DNA of 35,406 nt from Elusimicrobia bacterium GWC2_64_44 (GTDB lineage Bacteria > Elusimicrobiota > Elusimicrobia > Elusimicrobiales > UBA9959): contig MGUG01000015.1 of NCBI GenBank assembly GCA_001799845.1, forward strand, positions 1 through 35,406, read 5' to 3'. The notes beneath the pieces were generated by a model. It did not search any database. It was not told the origin of the DNA and saw nothing but the letters and a program-made list of their open reading frames with translations. The position numbers were made by a program, and so were the translations under genes. Positions 1 through 7,877 of this stretch are shown here, piece after piece (the stretch's first letter is position 1; each line of letters begins with the position of its first letter).

Positions 1-1291
1 TGTACATGGTCAGCACGTAGAAGAAGCCGATGGCGGCGATGGCCACTATCGTCGACTTGCGCGCGCAGGCGGGGCTGGGCACGGTGTAGTAGCGGATGAG
101 GATATGCGGCAGCGCGGCGGTGCCCAGGAACAGCGCGAGCATCAGCGACAGGAAGTCCAGTTTCTGGATGGGCGTGCCTTCCACCTTGAACTTCAGGCCG
201 GGGCGCATCATCTTGTTGCCGGGCTTCACGCTGGGGGCGTAGACGGTCACTTTATCCTCGCCGTCGGAGAGCTTCACTATCTTCCAGGTGTTGATCTTGG
301 TCTCCGGGTCGCTCAGGATGGAGAGGAACTCGAACGGACCCACCTTGCCGGTGGCCGCCTCGGGGCCGGTCTTGCCTTTTATGGCTTCCAGGCCGCCGTT
401 CTGGCGCAGGACATTGTCCTTGGAGGCGGGAAGGCCGTTGACCAGCTTGCTGCCGTCGGCTTTCTTGACCTCGTACTGGGTCTCTTTCAGGGCGATCTTG
501 CCGTCCTTGTCGGAGCGCAGCCACCAGGTCTCCACGCCGTTATTGACCAGCTTCACGTAGGTCTCGGCCTTGACCGGCACCGCGGCGGCCACGGCGTAGG
601 CCGTGTCGGCCACCACGAGGGCGCCCTTCACTTCGGAGGCCTCGAGGGTCTTGTACTGGTAGAACGGCACGCGGCCGCCCTGGTCCGGGGTCGTGCTCAG
701 GCCGCGCACCAGCACCGCCACGACCACGATCAGAGAGAACACCACGAGCATCGCGCCCTTGATGAACTGCACGTAGGTGGTGGAGGTCATGCCGGCGGTC
801 GCTACTATCGTGATGACGATGGCGCCCACCATGATGACGCCCGCGTAATGCGGGATGCCCAACAGCGGCTCAACGAGCACGCCGGCGCCCACCATCTGCG
901 GTATCAGGTAGAACACGGAGACCACCAGGGTGCTGATGGCCGCGAACAGCTTGATGCCGCGCGAGTTGAACTTGGCGTCCAGCGCGTCAGTGAAGGTGTA
1001 CTTGCCGAGGCGCTTCATCGGCTCGGCCACCACGAACAGCGCCACTATCCAGCCGGCCAGGTAGCCGATGGAGTAGAGGAAGCCGTCGTAGCCTGCGGTA
1101 GCGATCATGCCGCAGATGCCGAGGAACGAGGCGGCGCTCAGGTAGTCGCCCGCGAAGGCGATGCCGTTGACGCCCCAGTGGATCTGGCCGCCGGCGGCGA
1201 AGTAGCCGCTGGCCGATTTGGTCTTGGCCGCGAAGTAGAACGACAGGCCCAGCACGGCGACGACGAAGGAGAGGAAAATAGCTATAGCCAT
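1..1291 (-). CDS. Sodium:solute symporter (SSS), VC_2705-like large subunit, 3' end outside window
   Basis: The first 430 codons are present; the C-terminus lies beyond base 1. The protein is polytopic. It opens MAIAIFLSFVVAVLGLSFYF, followed by the SSS-type segment with FAGDYLSAASFLG near residues 46-57 and TSTTYVQFIKG near 169-179. This matches the acetate/pyruvate-permease-like branch of the sodium:solute symporters that pair with a DUF4212 small subunit. The start is fixed by a GGGAGG ribosome site and by the small-subunit stop codon one base away, so the two are co-translated. Odd feature: residues about 200-385 form a hydrophilic, non-membrane insertion between two membrane segments. 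The substrate is not visible; a small organic acid is inferred from the family. Confidence 0.9.
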   Translation of the reverse strand, partial: MAIAIFLSFVVAVLGLSFYFAAKTKSASGYFAAGGQIHWGVNGIAFAGDYLSAASFLGICGMIATAGYDGFLYSIGYLAGWIVALFVVAEPMKRLGKYTFTDALDAKFNSRGIKLFAAISTLVVSVFYLIPQMVGAGVLVEPLLGIPHYAGVIMVGAIVITIVATAGMTSTTYVQFIKGAMLVVFSLIVVVAVLVRGLSTTPDQGGRVPFYQYKTLEASEVKGALVVADTAYAVAAAVPVKAETYVKLVNNGVETWWLRSDKDGKIALKETQYEVKKADGSKLVNGLPASKDNVLRQNGGLEAIKGKTGPEAATGKVGPFEFLSILSDPETKINTWKIVKLSDGEDKVTVYAPSVKPGNKMMRPGLKFKVEGTPIQKLDFLSLMLALFLGTAALPHILIRYYTVPSPACARKSTIVAIAAIGFFYVLTMY

Positions 1292-1292
1292 G

Positions 1293-1568
1293 TTACTTGC
1301 CTCCCTTGTTGTCGGCTTCGTGAGTGCCGCACATGTGGTTGTAGATCAGCGCCTCGATGAGGGCGAACACGATCAGGCCGAAACCGAACACCACGGCCAG
1401 GTTGAGGCCGAAGAGCACGGTCTTCTCCATCCAGAGGGGCTTGAGCAGGTTGATGGCTACGAAAGCGGCGTAGATAGCCGCGTAGAGCAGGAACATCCAC
1501 ACGCCGATACGCTGCTTGTACTCGGCCGAAGCGTCGGGGCCGCACTGGGCCGCGGGTTCATGAAGCAT
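1293..1568 (-). CDS. DUF4212 small subunit of sodium:solute symporter
   Basis: A 91-residue protein with two hydrophobic helices (about residues 22-43 and 50-73) separated by a short basic/aromatic turn (KPLWMEK). Both length and layout are typical of the DUF4212 'symporter small subunit' family, whose genes sit directly before a VC_2705-type SSS gene. Here the stop codon is one base from the symporter ATG. A strong GAGGAGA ribosome site precedes the start at 1568. It probably assembles with the large subunit in the inner membrane. Function in transport is established only by association in the family. Confidence 0.92.
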   Translation of the reverse strand: MLHEPAAQCGPDASAEYKQRIGVWMFLLYAAIYAAFVAINLLKPLWMEKTVLFGLNLAVVFGFGLIVFALIEALIYNHMCGTHEADNKGGK

Positions 1569-1628
1569 TTGGTCTCCTCATTAAAAAGCGGGCGCTCGCT
1601 GCAACCGGGCGTCCGCGTACGTAACTTT

Positions 1629-4529
1629 TTAAACGATGAGAAATTTTACCAAATACTTCAGCTTATTCATAGCCTCGGCCGCGGCGGCCGCCGTTTCCTT
1701 GAGCGCCAGCTGGTCCGCCTGCGACAGCCCGGAGGGCCTGAGGCGGTTGTCCGCGGGGCCGCCGGAGCCGGCCAGCGCGGCCTGGCGGCGCAGGCGCAGG
1801 CGCATCAGCGTCTCGAAGGCCTGGGAGAAAGATTCCTTCTCGGCCTGGTCCAGCACGTTCGCGTCGGCCAGCGCGGCCAGGCGGCCGGCGGTCGGCAGCG
1901 CGGGGATATCCCCGCGCAGCGCGTAGATGCGGGCGAAATCGGTGAAGACGCGCAGCAGCTGCTTGGCGTCGAAGGTGCCGCGGAACTCCCCCTCGTCCTC
2001 CACGGCCACCCCGCCGCGGAAGCCGAGCGGCACCTTGAAGAGCAGGGCGTTCTGGGCGAGGTTCAGGAAGAAGATGCGCTTGTCCTTCAGCGCGGCGCGC
2101 ACGTGGGCGCGCAGCTCGTCCTCCAGCGCCCGCTCACCGGCCACGCAGCGGAAGTCGAAGAACACGTTGACGTCCAGCAGGGCCTGGGGGTCGGTGACGC
2201 CGGCCCACTCCGTGAAATAGCCCTTCCAGGCCGACAGCGGGCGGCACCATTTGGGGTTATTGGCCATGGCCGCGCCCTTGCAGTAGGCGTAGCCGGCCTC
2301 GGCCAGCCAGGCGCAGACTTTGCCGGCGAGCGCCTGAAAATATTCCGCGGCGGCCCGCTCCTGGCCGGCGGGCGGGTCGGCGTAGACCAGCGCGTTGTCC
2401 TGGTCGGTGGCGAGGGTCTGCTCGTGCCGGGCCTGGCTGCCCAGCGCGAGGAACGCGAACTGCGCCGGCGGCTCGCCCAGCTCCTTCACCGCGAAGTCCA
2501 CGAACCGGGCCGTCGCCGCGTCGGCGGCGGAGCTGACCAGCCGCGTGATGCCGGCGCTGTCGGCGCCGCTGTCGGAAAGGGTCTTTACCAGGCGCGGCAG
2601 CCGCCCGCGCACGGAGACCACGGCCTCCACCGAGGCGGCCGCGGCGAATTCGCCCATCAGCATGGCCGGGGAATACCACTTCAGGGCCAGCAGCTCTTTC
2701 TCGTCGATCACGGAATTTATCTTTCCCGCCGCGTCCTTCACGGCCAGGTGGCGGATATTCTTCTCCTGCATCAGCAGCACCGCCTCGAAGAGCAGGGCCG
2801 TCTCCGGCACGCTGATGATCGGGGAGCTCATGACGCGCGCCACCGGCTCCTGCGCCGTGCTGCTGCCGGCCAGTACCCGCGCGCGCAGGTCGTGGTCCGT
2901 CACCACGCCCAGCACTTCGCCGCCGCCCTCCACCAGGATGCAGCTGCTGCCGGCGGCCGTCATCAGCTCCGCGGCCTTGCCGACGGTGGTAGTGATGGCG
3001 CAGGCGGCCGCCTTGCGGGCCACGCCGCGCACCGACTGGCTGAGAGAGCCAAGCGAAAGCTGCAGGTCGGCCAGCAGCTTCTCGCGCTCGGCCTCCGAGC
3101 GCTTGCGCGCGGTGATATCTTCCAGCAGGCCGTCGCACTGGCCCGGCGCGCCGTCGGCGGGCAGGGGGATCAGGGAAACCAGCAGCGAGCGCTCCGAGGG
3201 CAGGCCCGGACGGATGAAAGCGGGCGACTCGCGCACCGGCCGGCCGGCCGCGGCCTCGCGCAGCAGCCCGGCGCCTTCGAAAGGCCGCAGCGGCGCGGCG
3301 CCGGCGGAGAGCAGCTCTTTGACGCCCGGGTAGCCCAGGATGCGCGCCGCGGCGGGATTGGCCTCCGTGAAGCGCCCGGCCGCCAGGTCCAGCCTGAACA
3401 CCCCGAGGTTGATGGTGTCGGTAAGCAGGCGGAACTTCTCGCGGCTCTCGGAAAGTTCCTCTTCCGTCTGTTTGTGCCGGTCTATATCCTTGACGGTGAG
3501 GATGAAGCCGTCGCGGCCGCCGAAATTAAGTTTCGAGGCCGTCAGCAGGGTCCTGAAGGTCTCGCCGTCGCTGCGCAGCATGGCCGACTCCACCTGCGGC
3601 GGGGCGCCGCCGCTCTCCAGCAGTTCGCGCAGGTAATCCACGCTGGCGGCCGCCGACGGCGGGAACAGCGCCAGGAAATCCATCTTCTCCAGCTCGGCCA
3701 CGCCGTGGCCCAGCATGTCGGCCAGGGTCTTGTTGGCGTAGACCAGCCGGGCCCCTATCACCATCATGATGCCCTCGGTGGCGGCCTCCACCAGCTTGCG
3801 GTGCTTCTCCTCGGACTCGGCCAGCCTCGCCTCGGCCGCGCGGCGCGAGCGCTCTATGCGCAGGCTCTGCTGGTTCACGTAGAGCAGGATCAGCGCTATG
3901 ATGGCGGCTATCAGCAGGGAGATCTTTATCAGGTTTGCCTCGAGGCGGGCGATCTCCTCGCGCACGTCCTCTATGTAGATACCGGTGCCGGTGACCCAGC
4001 CCCACGACTCGAACAGGCGGACATGGGAAAGCTTTGGCACATTGCGGGCCGGGTCGTCCTTCCACTGCCACATATAGTCGGAATAGCCGGAGCCGCTTAC
4101 CCGGCCGATTTCCGCGAACTCCACGAACAGCCGCTTGCCGTGGGAATCCTTGAAGTCCGCCAGGTCTTTGCCGTCCAGGTCGGGCCGGTACGGATGCACT
4201 ATCATGCGCGGCGCCAGGTCGGTGATCCAGAAATAATCCTTGGCCTCCGGGCCGTAGCGCAGCGCGCGCACGCTGTCGGCGGCCTTGCGCTGGGCCTGGG
4301 CCCGCGTCAGCCGCCCCGCCTTTTCTTCGCGATAGAAATTTTCGAGCAGGCTGTACACGGAGTTGTTCAGCTCGCGGATGGTCTCGCGCTTGCGCTCCAT
4401 CATGTTGCGCTCGAACGAGGGAATGATGAAGAAGAAGGTGGCGCCGATAAAAAGCGCCACCGCCAGCGCGCTGGGCAGGGCGATGCGGGCCAGGAAGCTG
4501 GCGCCGTCAGGACGCGGACGGGTCTCCAT
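1629..4529 (-). CDS. Membrane sensor: Cache-PAS-PAS-CBS-DUF294 nucleotidyltransferase fusion
   Basis: 966 residues. TM helix (about 14-36), periplasmic single-Cache domain (about 40-195, with YFWITDLAPRMIVHPYRPDL at 99-118), second TM (about 201-218), two PAS domains (about 241-352 and 363-495) and a CBS pair (about 520-640). The DUF294 nucleotidyltransferase motif GSQARHEQTLATDQDNA starts at 697, with metal-binding Asp709 and Asp711, and a DUF294 C-terminal domain follows. GlnD-like DUF294 proteins commonly neighbour DUF4212/SSS symporters, so a role sensing the transported ligand and controlling the symporter is inferred. I chose ATG 4529 over the longer frame because the Cache/TM region starts just after it and a perfect TATAAT lies exactly 6 nt upstream. 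Fusion of a Cache sensor to this NTase is unusual. Confidence 0.88.
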   Translation of the reverse strand: METRPRPDGASFLARIALPSALAVALFIGATFFFIIPSFERNMMERKRETIRELNNSVYSLLENFYREEKAGRLTRAQAQRKAADSVRALRYGPEAKDYFWITDLAPRMIVHPYRPDLDGKDLADFKDSHGKRLFVEFAEIGRVSGSGYSDYMWQWKDDPARNVPKLSHVRLFESWGWVTGTGIYIEDVREEIARLEANLIKISLLIAAIIALILLYVNQQSLRIERSRRAAEARLAESEEKHRKLVEAATEGIMMVIGARLVYANKTLADMLGHGVAELEKMDFLALFPPSAAASVDYLRELLESGGAPPQVESAMLRSDGETFRTLLTASKLNFGGRDGFILTVKDIDRHKQTEEELSESREKFRLLTDTINLGVFRLDLAAGRFTEANPAAARILGYPGVKELLSAGAAPLRPFEGAGLLREAAAGRPVRESPAFIRPGLPSERSLLVSLIPLPADGAPGQCDGLLEDITARKRSEAEREKLLADLQLSLGSLSQSVRGVARKAAACAITTTVGKAAELMTAAGSSCILVEGGGEVLGVVTDHDLRARVLAGSSTAQEPVARVMSSPIISVPETALLFEAVLLMQEKNIRHLAVKDAAGKINSVIDEKELLALKWYSPAMLMGEFAAAASVEAVVSVRGRLPRLVKTLSDSGADSAGITRLVSSAADAATARFVDFAVKELGEPPAQFAFLALGSQARHEQTLATDQDNALVYADPPAGQERAAAEYFQALAGKVCAWLAEAGYAYCKGAAMANNPKWCRPLSAWKGYFTEWAGVTDPQALLDVNVFFDFRCVAGERALEDELRAHVRAALKDKRIFFLNLAQNALLFKVPLGFRGGVAVEDEGEFRGTFDAKQLLRVFTDFARIYALRGDIPALPTAGRLAALADANVLDQAEKESFSQAFETLMRLRLRRQAALAGSGGPADNRLRPSGLSQADQLALKETAAAAAEAMNKLKYLVKFLIV

Positions 4530-4535
4530 TACTGG

Positions 4536-4541
4536 ATTATA
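4536..4541 (-). promoter_or_regulatory. -10 element of a probably leaderless promoter (DUF294 gene)
   Basis: TATAAT reads on the minus strand from 4541 to 4536. Six bases separate it from the ATG at 4529, so transcription would begin at or next to the start codon. No Shine-Dalgarno sequence is visible. I see no good -35. Confidence 0.5.
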
Positions 4542-4602
4542 ATAAAAAGCGGGAGGGATGTGGCGGCGCGCCGAACCGCGCACAAAGCCGCCGGACTTTT
4601 TG

Positions 4603-4608
4603 TATCAT
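4603..4608 (+). promoter_or_regulatory. Putative -10 (TATCAT) of the histidine kinase gene
   Basis: TATCAT lies 8 nt before the ATG at 4617. There is no ribosome binding site in between, again suggesting a very short or absent leader. Together with the minus-strand TATAAT at 4536-4541 it forms a compact divergent promoter pair within 87 bp. No convincing -35. Confidence 0.35.
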
Positions 4609-4616
4609 TATTGGCG

Positions 4617-6602
4617 ATGAGCGAATCCACGGGTCGCGTTCTGGTGGTCACCAGCGGCAAGGAGCTGCTGGACGAGATGCTCCCCTCCATGTCCGGCAGG
4701 GGAATGGAGCTCGTCGTGGTCCCGACCCTCAGGTACGCGGCCATGCGCCTGGGCCAGGGCGACTGCTCCGCGCTGGTTGTGGACTTCAACCGCGTCCCCC
4801 CCGCAGAGCGCGAAGATTTCCTGGCGCTGCACAAACAATTTCCCAAGGTCCATCTTTTCACCCTCGAGTCCGTGGGCAGCATAGCGCCCACCCTCAGTTC
4901 GCCCCTGCGCCGCCTGACCTGGCCGCTGCCCATGGGCTTCGCCGACCAGGTCCGCGTCACCGCCCGCATGGTCATCCTCCTCGCGGACCAGGTGCTGTTC
5001 TCCACCAACGCGGTGCAGAACGCCCTGCAGCAGTCCGGCGTGCAGCCCATCTCCCTTGACACCATCACCGGCCTGCCCGGCTTCATCCGCGGCCAGAACG
5101 AGGCGCGCGTATTGGCCGCCCAGCCCAAGCAGACCAAAAAGTCCTGGTCGCTGCTGGGCGGGAGCGAGGAAGAAGCCGCCCCCTCCGGCCCGCTGCCGGT
5201 CAACGTCGTGGTGGTCCAGTTCGGCGGCACGCAGAAGCAGGCCGAAGCCCTGGACGCCGCCATCCGCTCCGAATCCCCGGAAGCCGTCAGCTACCTGCTC
5301 TCCGGCGCCGAAATGGTGAAGACGGCCATGCAGCTCCTCAAGGACGGCTGCCCCGTGGCGCTGCAGCGCGACCAGGCCGGCCGCATAGCCGGCATTCTGG
5401 TGGAGAACTCCGAGGGCGCCGAGCTGCGCCTCAAGAAGCGCGAGGTGGAGCGCATCCTGCTGCTCGACAATTTCAAGCCGGCCGTGACGCTGTTGAGCCA
5501 GGCCCTGATGGGCGCGGGCTACGAGGTAGTGTCCACGATGGACGGCGCCGATGCCCTCGGCCTGTGCCAGAAGGGCGCCTTCCACCTGGCGGTGCTGGGC
5601 ACCTCCGCCGCCTCTTCCCAGTATTCCGGCGCCGAGCTCGCCACCAAGATGCGCGAGCGCGACCCGGACCTGCGCATCATCTTCATGGTGGACCAGTACC
5701 CGCTCAAGGCCGCGCTGAAAGGCGTCAGCCAGGTAGTGGAGCTGGGCCTCGACGACGCGCTGCTCAAGGAGACCACCGGCTCGGTGGAGCCCTCGCGCCT
5801 GATCTTCTCGGTGGAGAAGGCCCTGGAGCGCCGCTTCCTGCTGCTCGAGAACGCGCGCCTGCTCAAGGAGACGCAGGAGCAGAAGAACCAGCTGGAGCTG
5901 GTCAACGGCTTCCAGAAGAAATTTTTCGCGACCGTAGCGCACGACGTAAAAAGCCCGCTTACGGCCATCCTCGGCTACTCCGAGGTGCTCGGCAAGAAGC
6001 TGCAGGCGATGCCGGGCGAGCAGCGCTACGCCGCCAATATCCAGACCTCGGCCAAGACGCTCAACGTCCTGATCTCCGACCTGGTGGACCTGGCCGCCAT
6101 GGAAAGCGGAAAGCTGCGCGTGGAAATAGCCAACCTCAACCTCATGGGGGTCATCACCGACGTCTTCGAGCGCGTCAAGATAGCCGCCGCCGCCCGCAAG
6201 CTCAACATGACCCTCGAGGTCCCGCCCGTCCTGCCGCCGCTGGCCGGCGACGACGCCCGCGTGGGCCAGGTGGTGCAGAACCTCTGCACCAACGCCATCC
6301 AGTACACCAAGGAAGGCGGCAAGATCACCATCAAGGCCGAGCTCAAGCCCGACCGGGTGGAGGTCAGCGTCATCGACACCGGTATCGGTATCTCCAAGGA
6401 AGACCTGCCCCGCGTGTGGGAGCGCTTCTTCCAGACCAAGGAAGCCATGGGCATGCGCAAGGCCGGCTTCGGCCTCGGCCTCAAGATCGCCCGCGAGATC
6501 GTGCAGCGGCACGGCGGCGAGATGGGCATAGAGTCTGAACTCGGCGTCGGCTCCCGCTTCTTCTTCCATATCCCCCTCAAGTTCACTCCCCCCAAGGCTT
6601 AA
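4617..6602 (+). CDS. Soluble hybrid-type histidine kinase with degenerate receiver domain
   Basis: 661 residues, no TM segment, so cytoplasmic. The N-terminal region (about 1-110) looks like a degenerate receiver fold. Residues about 280-390 form a second receiver-like domain (RILLLDNFKPAVTLL ... FHLAVLGTS) in which the expected phospho-acceptor Asp is replaced by Gly/Thr. A coiled coil leads to HisKA with phospho-acceptor His442 in HDVKSPL, then HATPase_c with N box NLCTNAIQYT, G1 box DTGIGI and G2 box GFGLGL. The kinase core looks intact. No cognate regulator is adjacent; the stand-alone receiver at 12589 is one candidate. The open frame continues far upstream, but that part is antisense to the DUF294 gene, so the ATG at 4617 is used. 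Confidence 0.9.
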   Translation: MSESTGRVLVVTSGKELLDEMLPSMSGRGMELVVVPTLRYAAMRLGQGDCSALVVDFNRVPPAEREDFLALHKQFPKVHLFTLESVGSIAPTLSSPLRRLTWPLPMGFADQVRVTARMVILLADQVLFSTNAVQNALQQSGVQPISLDTITGLPGFIRGQNEARVLAAQPKQTKKSWSLLGGSEEEAAPSGPLPVNVVVVQFGGTQKQAEALDAAIRSESPEAVSYLLSGAEMVKTAMQLLKDGCPVALQRDQAGRIAGILVENSEGAELRLKKREVERILLLDNFKPAVTLLSQALMGAGYEVVSTMDGADALGLCQKGAFHLAVLGTSAASSQYSGAELATKMRERDPDLRIIFMVDQYPLKAALKGVSQVVELGLDDALLKETTGSVEPSRLIFSVEKALERRFLLLENARLLKETQEQKNQLELVNGFQKKFFATVAHDVKSPLTAILGYSEVLGKKLQAMPGEQRYAANIQTSAKTLNVLISDLVDLAAMESGKLRVEIANLNLMGVITDVFERVKIAAAARKLNMTLEVPPVLPPLAGDDARVGQVVQNLCTNAIQYTKEGGKITIKAELKPDRVEVSVIDTGIGISKEDLPRVWERFFQTKEAMGMRKAGFGLGLKIAREIVQRHGGEMGIESELGVGSRFFFHIPLKFTPPKA

Positions 6603-6645
6603 CCACGTTCTTGCTGCATGCAACCGCCGCGGCCGCCCGCGCGTA

Positions 6646-6651
6646 TATACT
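6646..6651 (+). promoter_or_regulatory. Putative -10 (TATACT) for the beta-solenoid gene
   Basis: TATACT lies 24 nt before the ATG at 6676, followed by the ribosome site AAAGGAGA. No recognisable -35 at 17 bp. Confidence 0.35.
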
Positions 6652-6675
6652 TTGACGATATTGAAAGGAGAACCC

Positions 6676-7731
6676 ATGAGAACTACCGCTTTTTCGCTGT
6701 GCCTGCTCGCCGCCGTGGCGGCCCCTGCGGCCGCCGCCGACTCTTTCCCGGCGGCCGGCCTGGCCGGGCTGCGCCTGGACTCCGAGGCCGCCTTCGCGGG
6801 GATCTACGGCTCCACCCTGCCGGTGATCTTGGTGGAGCAGCTCGGGGATAACGCCGAATTCTTCAGCGTAAGGATGGAGGCCGTAAAGGGCCGCCTGGAG
6901 ATAAAGGCGGCGCTGAAGCCGGAGAAGAAAAAGGAATACGAGGAGCGCTTGCGCCGGCACAACTCCTTCCTGCTCGGCCTCTTCTCTAAAGACAGCAAGG
7001 CCCCGGAAACCGGCTTCAGGATACAGTTGCCCGGAGGCCGGGATGCAGAGGTAACCCTGCGGGACGGCAATATAGAGATCTCAGGACTGCGAGGCAAGGT
7101 CGCGGCCCGGAGCGACACCGGCAGCATCTCTATCTCCAGGGTCACCGGCGCCGTGGAAGCCGCGGCCCGCACCGGCAAACTGGAGGTCTCCGATATTGAA
7201 GGCCCGGTCGCGCTGGAAGGCGGCACCTCCTCCGTCTCGGCTGAGCGCGTAGCGGGCGACGCGCGCGTCAAGACGGGCACGGGCTCCATCGGCGTCAAGG
7301 CCATCGGCGGCGGCGCGGACCTGGCCGCGAACACCGGCAGCATAAGGATAGACGGTGTTTCCGGGCCCCTCAAGGCCGTCAGCGGGACCGGCTCGATAAA
7401 AGGCGAAACCGCCTCCGCGAAAGTGGAAGCGAGGACCAACACCGGTTCCATAGCCCTGAGCGGCCTGACCGGCGGGGCGGCGGCGGACTGCGGCACCGGT
7501 TCGGTGACGCTGGCCTGGGACAAAGCCCCGGCCGGCGGCGCGGCAGAAGCCTCCGCGGATACCGGCAGTATCTCGCTGAGCTTCCCCTCCGACGCCAGAC
7601 TCCGGGCCGACCTCTCCAGCGGGACCGGCAGCGTCAGGAGCGAATTCGAGAATTTTCAGGGGGAAGGCGTCTTCAAAGTGACCGCCAAAGCGGGCACCGG
7701 CAGCGTTAAGCTGGTAAAGACCAGGAATTAA
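6676..7731 (+). CDS. Exported TGS-repeat beta-solenoid protein (DUF4097-like)
   Basis: 351 residues with a Sec signal peptide (MRTTAFSLCLLAAVAAPAAAA). The C-terminal two thirds carry about ten copies of [DNG]TGS[IV]x[ILV] at a spacing of roughly 20 residues (for example DTGSISIS, GTGSIGVK, NTGSIRID, NTGSIALS, GTGSVTLA, DTGSISLS, GTGSVKLV). This is the pattern of a right-handed beta-solenoid as in DUF4097/adhesin-like domains, with each TGS at a turn. No enzymatic motif is seen. The region before the repeats (about 25-120) is a mixed charged domain of unknown type. Start 6676 is set by AAAGGAGA and the signal peptide. A strong terminator follows, so it is probably monocistronic. Confidence 0.8.
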   Translation: MRTTAFSLCLLAAVAAPAAAADSFPAAGLAGLRLDSEAAFAGIYGSTLPVILVEQLGDNAEFFSVRMEAVKGRLEIKAALKPEKKKEYEERLRRHNSFLLGLFSKDSKAPETGFRIQLPGGRDAEVTLRDGNIEISGLRGKVAARSDTGSISISRVTGAVEAAARTGKLEVSDIEGPVALEGGTSSVSAERVAGDARVKTGTGSIGVKAIGGGADLAANTGSIRIDGVSGPLKAVSGTGSIKGETASAKVEARTNTGSIALSGLTGGAAADCGTGSVTLAWDKAPAGGAAEASADTGSISLSFPSDARLRADLSSGTGSVRSEFENFQGEGVFKVTAKAGTGSVKLVKTRN

Positions 7732-7745
7732 ACGCTGGAACCCCT

Positions 7746-7775
7746 AAAACGCCGGGCTCTCCCCGGCGTTTTTTT
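7746..7775 (+). terminator. Rho-independent terminator
   Basis: Inverted arms AAAACGCCGGG and CCCGGCGTTTT (11 bp, loop CTCTC), then a T run, 15 bp after the beta-solenoid stop codon. Confidence 0.9.
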
Positions 7776-7842
7776 GCGCCCGCCCTGAGCACACGGCGGG
7801 CCGGTACCCTCAGTGCCGGGGCTCCGGGTAGGCCCAATGGCC

Positions 7843-7871
7843 TTGAAAAGCCGCCGCCGCGGGCCTAAACT
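7843..7871 (+). promoter_or_regulatory. Sigma70-type promoter of the C1 peptidase, leaderless
   Basis: TTGAAA (7843-7848), 17-bp spacer, TAAACT (7866-7871). The -10 ends 6 nt before the ATG at 7878, so the transcript should start at the initiation codon. There is no Shine-Dalgarno sequence. The downstream extension TAAACTATA matches the clostripain gene promoters. Confidence 0.65.
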
Positions 7872-7877
7872 ATACAT

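Noticed and set aside
1290-4616. Long plus-strand open frame running into the histidine kinase (would give a ~1770-residue protein)
   Set aside because: It is antisense to the DUF294 sensor gene, has His/Gly/Arg-rich nonsense composition, and kinase homology begins only after ATG 4617.
4608-6677. 689-codon minus-strand frame opposite the kinase
   Set aside because: Shadow frame caused by high third-position GC; no domain, composition typical of antisense frames.
7085-7731. Regular repeats that could be mistaken for a tandem DNA repeat or CRISPR
   Set aside because: The periodicity is in the protein (TGS turns about every 20 residues); DNA units differ and no conserved direct repeat of CRISPR type exists.
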